A stretch of 64,000 nucleotides of DNA from Campylobacter magnus. GTDB lineage: Bacteria > Campylobacterota > Campylobacteria > Campylobacterales > Campylobacteraceae. Positions 27,417-36,069 of the stretch are shown one piece after another. The translations under genes were made by a program, and so were the position numbers. Position 1 is the first letter of the stretch. Each line of letters begins with the position of its first letter. The notes beneath the pieces were generated by a model, which saw only the letters and a program-made list of their open reading frames with translations, was not told where the DNA came from and did not search any database. The DNA lies in NCBI RefSeq assembly GCF_028649595.1, contig NZ_JAQSLK010000006.1, forward strand, positions 48,716 to 112,715, written 5' to 3'.

Positions 27417-28439
27417 TCAAAGTATCTCACAGCCATTTTCAGTGGCGACTACTACATCTTCTATTCTTACGCCAAACTCACCTTGTAAATAAATCCCAGG
27501 CTCAATGCTAAATACCATGCCAGGCTTTATAATCTCTTCGCTTTTTGGGCTAATTCTAGGAAGCTCGTGTATATCAAGCCCCACGCCATGCCCAGTGCTG
27601 TGAAAAAACGCCTCTGCATATCCAGCTTTTGTGATAACATCCCTTGCAGCCTTGTCAATATCGCAGGCTCTCACACCTGCTCGCACCGCTTTTATTGCCA
27701 TTTGCTGCGCTTCTAAAACTATGTGATAGATCTCATCACGCTTAGAATTTTTAAAGTTTTGTTCTTTGCTAACTTGCGAGACTGTCCCTACTTCAAAGGT
27801 TCTAGTGCGATCTGAGCAGTATCTGCGATATTTGATCCCAGCATCAAAAAGTAGCAAATCTCCATTTTTTAAGGTATTTTTAGTTGGCAGCGCATGAGCC
27901 TTAGCAGCGTTTGCATTTAGAGCAGTTATAGGCTCAAAGCTAAGTCCAAACTCGCCTTTATTTTTTAAAATATTTGCCACTTCGTAGTTTAGCTCGCATT
28001 CGCTCACGCCTTTATCTAGGCTAGATTTTACAAACTCACAAACTCTCTTAAAGCCATCAGCACCGTGCTTAGCAGCTGTTTTTAAAATCTCAATTTCATC
28101 CTTGCTTTTTATCATACGCTTAATTTGCGAGAAGTTTGGCTTAAAATCAAATATATCACCAAGCTCATTAGAGAGACTTTTAAAATCAGCTAAGCTAAAA
28201 TCATGCGGATTTAGCTCTAAGCGTGAAATTCCAAGCTTTTTGATTAACTCTTTTGCGCTTTGGTTTATATCATTTGAGATGATAATCTCAGCGTTTTTTA
28301 TGATTTCATTTGCTTCTATGCCATACCTTGCATCTGTGATAAAAAAGTTTTTTTCAGCATGAGAGATGAATATTTCATTATCACAGCTGTATCCGCACTC
28401 GTAGAATACAGCATTTTCATCTTTTAAGATAAAACTCAT
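27417..28439 (-). CDS. pepP: M24-family aminopeptidase (Xaa-Pro aminopeptidase-like)
   Basis: Metallopeptidase removing N-terminal residues before proline. The C-terminal pita-bread domain carries LLLFDAGIKYRRYCSDRTRTF with two metal-binding Asp residues, FHSTGHGVGLDIHELP with the metal His, and the Glu ligands in SIEPGIYLQGEFGVRIED. The start at 28439 gives 340 residues with a GGAT ribosome site and fits the eight-base gap after aroQ. A longer frame to 28490 would run inside aroQ. The same gene order is known in H. pylori (flhF-folK-pepQ-aroQ). Confidence 0.9.
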   Translation of the reverse strand: MSFILKDENAVFYECGYSCDNEIFISHAEKNFFITDARYGIEANEIIKNAEIIISNDINQSAKELIKKLGISRLELNPHDFSLADFKSLSNELGDIFDFKPNFSQIKRMIKSKDEIEILKTAAKHGADGFKRVCEFVKSSLDKGVSECELNYEVANILKNKGEFGLSFEPITALNANAAKAHALPTKNTLKNGDLLLFDAGIKYRRYCSDRTRTFEVGTVSQVSKEQNFKNSKRDEIYHIVLEAQQMAIKAVRAGVRACDIDKAARDVITKAGYAEAFFHSTGHGVGLDIHELPRISPKSEEIIKPGMVFSIEPGIYLQGEFGVRIEDVVVATENGCEIL

Positions 28440-28446
28440 TTTTATC

Positions 28447-28914
28447 CTATTTTTTCTCGGCAGCAGCGCGTGCGGCTTTGATTTGTTCAAAAACTTGTAT
28501 CATAGAAAGTAGCGCGATATGATATCCCATAGGACCAAAGCCAGCTATCACGCCAGTTGCAGCTGCTGCTGTCATGCTCTTTGCTCTATAATCCTCTCTT
28601 GCGTGGATATTGCTAATATGCACCTCAACTGTCGGCAAATGCACAGCTGCAAGCGCATCAGCAATAGCAATAGAAGTATGAGTATAAGCAGCAGGATTTA
28701 TGATAATACCATCAACGCCCTCAACACACTCTTGGATTTTATCTACGATTTCACCTTCATAATTGCTTTGAAAAAACTCTATTTCAATGCCAGCTTGGTC
28801 GCAAACAAGCTTCATATTTTCATGGATTTGCTCCATTGTCATCACACCATACATCGCCGGATCTCTTAGGCCTAAAAGGTTAATATTTGGGCCTTGAATT
28901 ACACGAATTTTCAT
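28447..28914 (-). CDS. aroQ: Type II 3-dehydroquinate dehydratase
   Basis: Third step of the shikimate pathway. Diagnostic segments are [17 protein letters not shown] at the N-terminus with the catalytic Tyr, [29 protein letters not shown] and [15 protein letters not shown]. The ATG at 28914 has AAAGGAGC in front and gives 155 residues, the usual size; a longer frame to 28980 translates the promoter. The C-terminus has a short alanine/lysine tail. Confidence 0.95.
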   Translation of the reverse strand: MKIRVIQGPNINLLGLRDPAMYGVMTMEQIHENMKLVCDQAGIEIEFFQSNYEGEIVDKIQECVEGVDGIIINPAAYTHTSIAIADALAAVHLPTVEVHISNIHAREDYRAKSMTAAAATGVIAGFGPMGYHIALLSMIQVFEQIKAARAAAEKK

Positions 28915-28939
28915 TTTTGCTCCTTTAAATAAAGTGCAT

Positions 28940-28974
28940 ATTTTAGCGAATTTTATCTCTTTTTTTACTATAAT
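28940..28974. promoter_or_regulatory. Divergent promoters of aroQ and the amidohydrolase gene
   Basis: Minus-strand TAAAAT (28940-28945, in CGCTAAAATATGC) serves aroQ. Plus-strand TATAAT (28969-28974) serves the gene at 29000. The two -10 boxes face away from each other about 23 bases apart. Confidence 0.55.
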
Positions 28975-28999
28975 TAGCAAAAATTTTTAAGGCTTTTTT

Positions 29000-30205
29000 G
29001 TGAAAATTTTAAAATGTAAGTATATTTTGTGCTGTGATGAGAGCTTTAAAGTGCTTGAAAATCACGCAATTATCTTTGATAAAAAAATTGAAAAAATCTT
29101 GCCAAATGATGAGCTAAAAAGCCTAGGAATTCTAGATTCTGCGCAGGTTTTTTCTGCGCCTATTGCTATACCTGCTCTTTTTAATGCTCACACGCATTTA
29201 GAATACAGCGCAAACAAAGCGCATTTAGACTTTCGTGGCTTTTCAAACTGGCTTAAAAGCGTGTTTGAAAATCGTGGCGGCATAAGCAAAGCCCTAAACC
29301 AAAAAATCCTAAACAAAGAGATAAAAAAGCTTTTAAAAAGCGGAGTTTGCGGTATAGGCGAGTATTCTAGCTTTGGGCTTGAGGCTAAGATATTAGCTAA
29401 AAGTCCGCTTCGCTCACGCTTTTATTGTGAAATTCTTGGTACAAATGAGGCTTTTTTAGAACAGGCTTGGAGCGCATTTTTAGAGCGTTTTAAAAGCGCA
29501 TCTACGCTAAAAAACGAGCGTTTTTGCCCAGCACTTGCTATCCACTCGCCCTACTCTACGCACCCAAAGCTAGCCAAAAAAGCCCTAGAATTCGCCAAAA
29601 AAGAGAATTTGCTACTCTCAGCGCATTTGGCTGAGAGTAAGGATGAAATTGAGTATTTAGCCGGCAAGCAAAATGAGCTTAAAGAGAGCTTAAGCCTCAT
29701 AAATCCAGCTATAAAGCCATTTTATAGCCTTGCTGAGTTTATTAGCATGTTTGATAGCGACAAAACGCTTTTTATTCACTGCGTTCATGCTAAAAGTGAA
29801 TTTAAAAATCTAAGGCATATCGCTCATTGCCCTCGCTCAAACCGCTTTTTAAGCTCTGGGACTTTGGATATCAAAACAGCCGCAAAATACGCAAATATCG
29901 CTCTTGGCACAGATGGACTTAGCTCAAATCTTAGCCTTAGCATTTGGGATGAGATGAGAGCTGGCATTATGATTCACAAAGATAATGATTTAGACACTCT
30001 TGCTCGCACTTTGCTTTTAATGGCTACAAAAAACGCTGCTAAGGCACTAGGCTTTGATAGTGGAGAGATAAAAGTGGGCAAAAATGCTGATATTGCTTGC
30101 TTTTCCCTGCCAGCTGGGAGTAAAACATCCCGCCTAGCTTTGGATTTGATTTTACACACAAAAGAGGCAAAATCTTTATTTATAGACGGAGAGAAAATAT
30201 TTTAA
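29000..30205 (+). CDS. Amidohydrolase, probable aminofutalosine deaminase
   Basis: Metal-dependent deaminase of the amidohydrolase superfamily with NAHTHLEYS (His64, His66), SAHLAESKDE (metal His), HCVHA and GTDGLSSNLSL (metal Asp). Its position next to aroQ matches Cj0067, which belongs to a family annotated as aminofutalosine deaminase of the menaquinone pathway. The start is a GTG with a weak AAGG site. A repeat half-site (29123-29137) is translated as LGILDS near residue 43. The specific substrate is inferred from family and location. Confidence 0.78.
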   Translation: MKILKCKYILCCDESFKVLENHAIIFDKKIEKILPNDELKSLGILDSAQVFSAPIAIPALFNAHTHLEYSANKAHLDFRGFSNWLKSVFENRGGISKALNQKILNKEIKKLLKSGVCGIGEYSSFGLEAKILAKSPLRSRFYCEILGTNEAFLEQAWSAFLERFKSASTLKNERFCPALAIHSPYSTHPKLAKKALEFAKKENLLLSAHLAESKDEIEYLAGKQNELKESLSLINPAIKPFYSLAEFISMFDSDKTLFIHCVHAKSEFKNLRHIAHCPRSNRFLSSGTLDIKTAAKYANIALGTDGLSSNLSLSIWDEMRAGIMIHKDNDLDTLARTLLLMATKNAAKALGFDSGEIKVGKNADIACFSLPAGSKTSRLALDLILHTKEAKSLFIDGEKIF

Positions 30206-30244
30206 TTTTAAGGTAAATTCATAGTAAAAAAGTAATTTTTTTGC

Positions 30245-30250
30245 TATAAT
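30245..30250 (+). promoter_or_regulatory. -10 box of the MBOAT-SGNH cluster
   Basis: TATAAT followed by TGCCC, 33 bases before the TTG start of the MBOAT gene, with AAGGACAAG as ribosome site. Confidence 0.55.
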
Positions 30251-30283
30251 TGCCCACTTTTAGTATTTTTTTAAGGACAAGTT

Positions 30284-31738
30284 TTGCTATTTAACTCTTA
30301 TATTTTTATTTTTGCCTTTTTGCCACTTACTTTTTTTGTGTATTTTTTTCTAAACAAAAAGCGTATGACTGAACTAGCTAAGGCTTTTTTGGTTTTTGCA
30401 TCTTTGTTTTTTTACTCGTGGTGGAATGTATTGTATTTGCCACTAATTCTAAGTTCTATGCTAATAAACTTCGCTCTTGGCAAACAGCTTAGCACCAAAG
30501 CTGCTAAGCTTCAAGGCAGCCGCAAAGCTGTGCTTATTTTTGGAATTATTTTTAATGTAGCCTTGCTTGGATATTTTAAATATACTGATTTTTTCCTAGA
30601 AAACTTTAATTTTGTTTTTGGCACGCAAATAGAGCTTTTAAAGCTTGCCCTACCGCTTGCTATTAGCTTTTTTACCTTCCAGCAAATTGCCTATCTTGTA
30701 GATAGCTACCGCAGAGAGACCAAAGAATATGATTTTTTAACCTACGCTTTATTTGTTAGCTTTTTTCCTCAGCTTATAGCAGGTCCTATCGTCCACCACG
30801 CTGAGATGATGCCTCAGTTTGCAAGACTAAAAAATCGCCTTATAAACTACGCAAATATTTTAATGGGGCTTTTTATTTTTAGCATTGGATTATTTAAAAA
30901 AGTAGTTATTGCTGATACCTTTGCTATTTGGGTAAAACACGGCTTTGATAATATGCCTAGCTTAGAGCTTATTACTGGCTGGACTACAAGCCTTGCTTAT
31001 ACCTTTCAGCTTTATTTTGATTTTAGTGGATATTGTGATATGGCAATAGGTGCTGCGCTACTTTTTAATATAAAACTGCCTATAAACTTTAATAGCCCTT
31101 ATAAAAGCCTTGATATTCAAGACTTTTGGCGCAGATGGCATATTACGCTAGGACGATTTTTGCGTGATTATGTATATATCCCACTTGGAGGCTCAAGAGC
31201 AGGGAATTCTAGATTTTCAAATCTATTTTTTACCTGTTCAAATCTATTTATCACCTTTTTAATAGGTGGCATTTGGCATGGTGCTGGCTGGACCTTTGTG
31301 ATATGGGGAGCCTTGCATGGCATTGCGCTTGTTATCCACAGACTTTGGCAAAGTGTAGGCTTAAAGCTTCCTAAAATTCTAGCATGGTTTATTACCTTTA
31401 ACTTTGTAAACTTTGCTTGGGTGTTTTTTAGGGCAAATAGCGTAGATGATGCTTTAAAGGTAATTAAAGGTATGCTTGGATTAAACGGCATCAACTATGA
31501 ACAATATAAATTTTTGCGCTCAGCATTTCGCGCAGAAGCATTGCATGATGGTATTCATATATTTTTATACTTCTTAGCAGCGTCGTTTATTATCACGCTT
31601 GCTGGCAAGACTTCTAGTCAAATTGTCAAAAACAAAGAGAATATTTATTACACTATCGCATTTTGTGTGCTATTTATCTTAGGTGTGTTCTTTATGAGTG
31701 TAAGCAAATATTCTGAGTTTATTTACTTTAATTTTTAG
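30284..31738 (+). CDS. MBOAT O-acyltransferase (AlgI/PatA-like)
   Basis: Multi-pass membrane acyltransferase that moves acetyl groups across the inner membrane for O-acetylation of a surface polymer. It begins MLFNSYIFIFAFLPLTFF at a TTG codon and contains the family motifs DFSGYCDMAIGAALLF, FWRRWHITLGRFLRDYVYIPLGGS and the catalytic-His segment GGIWHGAGWTFVIWGALHG. It has 484 residues. Three SGNH-like partners follow on the same strand. The target polymer (peptidoglycan, alginate-like or LOS glycan) cannot be told from sequence. A repeat half-site at about 31203-31216 is translated as GNSRF. Confidence 0.88.
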   Translation: MLFNSYIFIFAFLPLTFFVYFFLNKKRMTELAKAFLVFASLFFYSWWNVLYLPLILSSMLINFALGKQLSTKAAKLQGSRKAVLIFGIIFNVALLGYFKYTDFFLENFNFVFGTQIELLKLALPLAISFFTFQQIAYLVDSYRRETKEYDFLTYALFVSFFPQLIAGPIVHHAEMMPQFARLKNRLINYANILMGLFIFSIGLFKKVVIADTFAIWVKHGFDNMPSLELITGWTTSLAYTFQLYFDFSGYCDMAIGAALLFNIKLPINFNSPYKSLDIQDFWRRWHITLGRFLRDYVYIPLGGSRAGNSRFSNLFFTCSNLFITFLIGGIWHGAGWTFVIWGALHGIALVIHRLWQSVGLKLPKILAWFITFNFVNFAWVFFRANSVDDALKVIKGMLGLNGINYEQYKFLRSAFRAEALHDGIHIFLYFLAASFIITLAGKTSSQIVKNKENIYYTIAFCVLFILGVFFMSVSKYSEFIYFNF

Positions 31739-31746
31739 GCTAGAAG

Positions 31747-32913
31747 ATGCAAAAAAAGTCTAGAATTCTAATTTTTAGTTTTTTTGGAGTTTTTATTGTC
31801 ATCTTTTTTGCTTTTTGCGCTGTGGTTTGGTATGTAGATCCTTTTAGACTATTTCACCAGCCATTTATGTGCAAAAATCAAATATATGATGATATGCGCT
31901 ATAATGCTAGGTGGTTTATAAAAAGTGGTGATTATGACTCTATAATTTTAGGCACTTCAATGCTAGCAAACACTAGCGCAAAAGAAGCTGGAGAGTTGCT
32001 AGGCGGCAAGTTTATAAATATCTCTATTTGGGGCTCAAGCTTGGAGCAAAGAGCGATATTAATGAACTACGCTCTTAAAAAAAAGTCTATAAAAAAAATT
32101 ATAATTAGCTTAGATAGAGGTGGCTTAGTGCCTGTCGATGTAAAACTAGATAATAAAGTTTTAGCAAATCGCTTTGATTTTTTATACACTGATAATTCAA
32201 ATATTTTTAAAGTATACATGAATATTAAATTTATCAGTAAAATATTTAGTTTTAAATGCGAAGAAGATGCAAATATGGATATGCCAAGTTCTTGGATGCT
32301 TGAGTGGGGTGATAGGACTAAACAAAGATTTGGTGGGCTTGAAAATTGGATTAAAACTTATAAAGATAAAGATATGCAAACAACTATGCAAATGTTAAGT
32401 GCTGCAGCAATTATGGCATTAAATGGCTATCAGCCGCAAAATTTACTAAATACTTATTACTTAGAAAAATATCAAAAAGACCTTGATAACAATGTGCTTA
32501 AATTTGCTAAAGATTACCCAAATACAGAGTTTGTTTTAGTTATTCCGCCTTATTTTATGGCTTATAATTCTATTTTACGATTTAGCGCAGATGGGTATTC
32601 TGCATTACAAAAAGAGCTGATAAGATATGTTTTAAATCAAAAACTTTCAAATATTAAACTATATGCTTATGATTATCTAGATTTTACATATGATGTAGGA
32701 AATTATATGGATTTAGGGCATTACTCGCCTGAAATTAACTCAAAAATCCTGCAAATGTTGTCAAAAAAAGAAGGAGAGTTAAATCTAAGCAACCTTGATA
32801 AATGGTGGCAAAAATATGATGAAGCTGCAATGAACTATAATTTTTTAAATTTTTATCATGATTTTGCCGTAGGTGTAGAGGCTCAAAAGGCAATAGATGC
32901 AAAAGAAATGTAA
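31747..32913 (+). CDS. SGNH-like membrane-anchored protein, tandem paralogue 1
   Basis: A 388-residue protein with one N-terminal membrane helix (residues 7-28) and a periplasmic domain. DYDSIILGTSML places Ser71 where SGNH hydrolases have their nucleophile, and YMDLGHYSPEINSKIL near the C-terminus fits a D-x-x-H block. DltD, AlgJ/AlgX and PatB proteins that work with MBOAT partners have such sites, so a role in polymer O-acetylation is inferred. It starts nine bases after the MBOAT stop. The last 17 bases overlap paralogue 2. A repeat-like TCTAGAATTCTA encodes residues 5-8. Confidence 0.7.
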   Translation: MQKKSRILIFSFFGVFIVIFFAFCAVVWYVDPFRLFHQPFMCKNQIYDDMRYNARWFIKSGDYDSIILGTSMLANTSAKEAGELLGGKFINISIWGSSLEQRAILMNYALKKKSIKKIIISLDRGGLVPVDVKLDNKVLANRFDFLYTDNSNIFKVYMNIKFISKIFSFKCEEDANMDMPSSWMLEWGDRTKQRFGGLENWIKTYKDKDMQTTMQMLSAAAIMALNGYQPQNLLNTYYLEKYQKDLDNNVLKFAKDYPNTEFVLVIPPYFMAYNSILRFSADGYSALQKELIRYVLNQKLSNIKLYAYDYLDFTYDVGNYMDLGHYSPEINSKILQMLSKKEGELNLSNLDKWWQKYDEAAMNYNFLNFYHDFAVGVEAQKAIDAKEM

Positions 32914-34048
32914 AATTTTAACATTTAGTTTTGTTTTAGTAATTTTGCTTATAAGCTTTACTTGTTTTGCTACTATTTGGTATGTAGACCCACTAAAATT
33001 AATTCACAAGCCCTTTATGTGCAAAGATACAAGTTATGATAATGTGAATTTTGTAGTAAAAAATTTAATAGATAATGAAGACTATGATTCTATAATACTT
33101 GGAACTTCATTGCTATCAAACACTTCAGCAAAAGAGGCTAATAAAGTTTTTGGTGGAAAATTTTTAAATGTGTCTATTTGGGGAACTTTAACAAACGAAA
33201 AAATTACTATTTTAGACTATATTTCTAAAAATAAAAAAATCAATACAGTAATAATGTCTCTAGATCAAGGAAGCAAGCCATTGGCTGAAAATAACTTTAT
33301 TTCCTTAAATAAAGAAGTTATTTCTACCTATAATTTTACTATATTTGATGCCCTAAAAATATATTTACAAAACAAACACTTAAAGCATATTTTTAACTTT
33401 AGTTGCGAAAATACAAAAATAAATAAAGATACCCCTACTACATGGATATATAACGAAAGTATCTCTAATAGACTTGGTAGTTTTGAAAAATGGGCTAGCA
33501 TAAATATAGTGCAAGTATTAAATATAAACAATACACTAAAAGACGCTACCGAGAAGATATCTAAAGAAGAATTTAGCTACCTAGACTATGATTTTAACAA
33601 AGAGTATTTAGATAAAAATTTACTTGATGTTTTTAGAAAATATCCAGATACCCAGTTTATTTTGATAATTCCACCTTATTTTATTGCTCAAAATGCCATT
33701 TATTTTCAAGTTTACAAGAACTTTGAAAATACGCAAAAATCATCACTGTTTTATTTAATAAAACAAAAACCAAGCAATGTTAAAATTTATGGTTTTGATG
33801 ATATGGACTTTGTTAGCGATGTGGCAAATTACTATGATTTGATACATTTTTCACCAAAAATAAGCTCTGATATACTTGGTTTTGTAAAAAACGATATAGG
33901 CTTACTAGAAGAAGAAAACTTTGAGCAATATTGGAGTGAGTTTGAAAATAAATCAAGAGAATTTAATTTAAAAGATTTTTATGAAAAATTCCTTGTTCAA
34001 TCAAACAAAAAAGATAAGAAAGAGGATATAAATGCAAAAAAAATTTAG
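32897..34048 (+). CDS. SGNH-like membrane-anchored protein, tandem paralogue 2
   Basis: Clearly homologous to paralogues 1 and 3 throughout: helix at residues 8-28, WYVDPLKLIHKPFMCK, DYDSIILGTSLLSNTSAKEA with Ser71, and YYDLIHFSPKISSDIL with the D-x-x-H pattern. It is the most divergent and AT-rich of the three, and the region between (about 90-280) is poorly conserved, suggesting different acceptors or relaxed constraint. The start codon lies inside the end of paralogue 1 and its end overlaps paralogue 3, each by 17 bases. Confidence 0.68.
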   Translation: MQKKCKILTFSFVLVILLISFTCFATIWYVDPLKLIHKPFMCKDTSYDNVNFVVKNLIDNEDYDSIILGTSLLSNTSAKEANKVFGGKFLNVSIWGTLTNEKITILDYISKNKKINTVIMSLDQGSKPLAENNFISLNKEVISTYNFTIFDALKIYLQNKHLKHIFNFSCENTKINKDTPTTWIYNESISNRLGSFEKWASINIVQVLNINNTLKDATEKISKEEFSYLDYDFNKEYLDKNLLDVFRKYPDTQFILIIPPYFIAQNAIYFQVYKNFENTQKSSLFYLIKQKPSNVKIYGFDDMDFVSDVANYYDLIHFSPKISSDILGFVKNDIGLLEEENFEQYWSEFENKSREFNLKDFYEKFLVQSNKKDKKEDINAKKI

Positions 34049-35171
34049 AACTTTAGTTTTTATTTTTTTCTTTATTGCCTTTATTCCAACTATTATATTT
34101 GGTTTTATTATTTGGTATATAGATCCATTTGTACTGTGGCATAAACCTTTTTATTGCCCAAATCAAGTATATGAATATAAAAATATGCGTTACAACGCTA
34201 AGCGGTTTTTAGAGCGCAGTGACTACGATAGCTTGATTTTTGGCTCATCTATGCTAGAAAATACTAGCGCAAAAGAAGCAGCCAAAAAGCTTGGTGGAAG
34301 TTTTATAAACATTTCTATTCGAGGTTCGCACTTTAATGAACGCAGATTTATTTTAGATTACGCACTTGAAAAAAACAAAAATATCAAACAAGTTCTTACT
34401 ACTTTTGATATTGAAATCATTCCGTTTTTACACACTTTTAGCTATTTGGCTATGAAGCACTGGGGAGTTTTGTATGATAAAGAAATGCTAAATGACTATA
34501 GTGTTTATACAAACAAAGAAACTCTTGCGTATATTTTTAGCACATTTTTTAAGCTTATTAGTGGCAAAGAAGTGTCTTGCGAAAATAGAGATTTTGATAG
34601 ACCAGCATCGTTTTTTGCTGAGAGCGAGCATTTGCTAGGTGGTATTAAAAACTTTGTAAAAAACGACTACAACCTAAATGAAACTAAAAGTGCAGTAGAA
34701 AAAATCAAAAACAAACAAATCAGCAAAGACGAGCTAAATCCAAAAGACCTTGCGCTAATTAAAGAACTTTTTGATAAAGATGTAATAGAGCCAATAAAAA
34801 ACCATCAAGATACCGAGTTTATAATGATTGTCGCAGCATATTCTGTGGTAAAATCTGCCATTGCTTTTCAAACAAACCCTGCAGGCGCAAGACTACAAAA
34901 ATATTTTTTAAAATATTTATTAGATCAAAATCTACCCAATCTAAAAGTCTATGGTTTTGATGATATGGGCTTTACAGATGACATTGCTAATTATGTTGAT
35001 TTGGGGCATTACAGCAAAGATATAAACTCAAAAATGCTTGATTGGATAGCGCAAAAAAAAGGAATACTAACCACCCAAAACTTTGATGAATATTGGGATA
35101 AATATGAACAAAAATCCAAAGCTTTTGATCTTAGTAAATTCTTAGAAGAACTACAAAAAGCCAAGGAATAA
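34032..35171 (+). CDS. SGNH-like membrane-anchored protein, tandem paralogue 3
   Basis: Third copy, 379 residues, with helix at about 6-28, WYIDPFVLWHKPFYC, the nucleophile region DYDSLIFGSSML (Ser73) and NYVDLGHYSKDINSKML near the end. Arg51-type residues after the conserved Cys (NMRYNAKRFL) match paralogue 1 more than 2. Like the others it ends in a charged helix. It is the last gene of the cluster and is followed by a repeat group. Substrate unknown. Confidence 0.68.
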   Translation: MQKKFRTLVFIFFFIAFIPTIIFGFIIWYIDPFVLWHKPFYCPNQVYEYKNMRYNAKRFLERSDYDSLIFGSSMLENTSAKEAAKKLGGSFINISIRGSHFNERRFILDYALEKNKNIKQVLTTFDIEIIPFLHTFSYLAMKHWGVLYDKEMLNDYSVYTNKETLAYIFSTFFKLISGKEVSCENRDFDRPASFFAESEHLLGGIKNFVKNDYNLNETKSAVEKIKNKQISKDELNPKDLALIKELFDKDVIEPIKNHQDTEFIMIVAAYSVVKSAIAFQTNPAGARLQKYFLKYLLDQNLPNLKVYGFDDMGFTDDIANYVDLGHYSKDINSKMLDWIAQKKGILTTQNFDEYWDKYEQKSKAFDLSKFLEELQKAKE

Positions 35172-35247
35172 TCTAGAATTCCCTAGATTTTAATCAGAGA
35201 ATTCTAGAATTCCCTATATGTTGATCAAAGAATTCTAGAATTCCCCA
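35172..35247. repeat. Palindromic repeat cluster
   Basis: One half-site and two full palindromes of the CCC variant (AGAATTCTAGAATTCCC), spaced about 31 bp, between the SGNH cluster and ksgA. Confidence 0.88.
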
Positions 35248-35279
35248 GAAATATTTACGCATTATTTAAGCAATATCTT

Positions 35280-35285
35280 TATAAT
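35280..35285 (+). promoter_or_regulatory. -10 box of a probable leaderless ksgA transcript
   Basis: TATAAT is followed by seven bases (TGCGCCT) and then the ksgA ATG. No ribosome site fits. The pcm promoter in this window has the same TATAATTGCGC-x-T-ATG arrangement. Confidence 0.6.
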
Positions 35286-35292
35286 TGCGCCT

Positions 35293-36069
35293 ATGCAAAT
35301 CAAGGCAAAAAAGCACTTTGGACAAAACTTTTTAAAAAATGAGAGCATAAAAAACAAAATCATCCAATCGATTCCCGATAGCAAAAAAATTGTAGAAATC
35401 GGGCCTGGCTTAGGTGATTTAACTCATGGTCTGCTAGCAAAATGCGAGCAGTTAGTTTGTTTTGAGATTGACTCTGATCTAATAGAGCATTTAAAAAGTC
35501 GTTTTAGCCACGAACTAGAAGGCAAAATGCAATTGATAAACGCAGATGCTTTAAAGGCTTGGGGAGAGCTTTCAAAACAGCCTTATTTTTTGGCAGCGAA
35601 TTTGCCTTATTATGTGGCGACAAATATCATTTTAAAAGCCTTGAGAGATAAAAATTGCTCTGGCTTTGTAGTAATGATCCAGCGTGAGGTCGCGCAGAAG
35701 TTTTGTGCTAAAGACGCAGAGCAAAACTCACTTAGCTTGCTCTCTTGCCTTTATGGAGAGTGCGAACTGCTTTTTGATGTGGAGCCAGAGTGCTTTGAGC
35801 CTGCGCCAAAGGTTACTAGCTCGGTTATAAAGCTAGTTAAAGACAAAGAGCCAAACTGCGATATAACAGGCTTTGAGAGTTTTTTAAAAAGCTGCTTTGC
35901 TGCCCCACGCAAAACCCTAGCAAAAAACCTGCTAGCCATAGCGCAAAAAGAGCGTATTTTACGCATTTTTGAGCAACTTGGCATAAAAGAGAGCATTAGA
36001 GCCCATGAGTTAAATCTTGCCTTATTTTTAAAAATATTTGATGAGGTAAGAGATGCAAAACGACAATAA
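35293..36069 (+). CDS. ksgA: 16S rRNA adenine(1518/1519)-N6 dimethyltransferase
   Basis: Dimethylates two adjacent adenines near the 3' end of 16S rRNA during 30S maturation. It shows KKHFGQNFLKN at the N-terminus, the SAM site VEIGPGLGDLTHGLL, the NLPYYVATNI catalytic motif (about residue 101) and the C-terminal PAPKVTSSVIKL. At 258 residues it is normal. The ATG at 35293 is the only sensible start and appears leaderless. It overlaps rnj by 17 bases, matching the ksgA-rnj order of Campylobacter and Helicobacter. Confidence 0.96.
   Translation: MQIKAKKHFGQNFLKNESIKNKIIQSIPDSKKIVEIGPGLGDLTHGLLAKCEQLVCFEIDSDLIEHLKSRFSHELEGKMQLINADALKAWGELSKQPYFLAANLPYYVATNIILKALRDKNCSGFVVMIQREVAQKFCAKDAEQNSLSLLSCLYGECELLFDVEPECFEPAPKVTSSVIKLVKDKEPNCDITGFESFLKSCFAAPRKTLAKNLLAIAQKERILRIFEQLGIKESIRAHELNLALFLKIFDEVRDAKRQ

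Noticed and set aside
28440..28490. Longer PepP start at 28490
   Set aside because: The extension runs inside aroQ; ATG 28439 has a ribosome site just after the aroQ stop.
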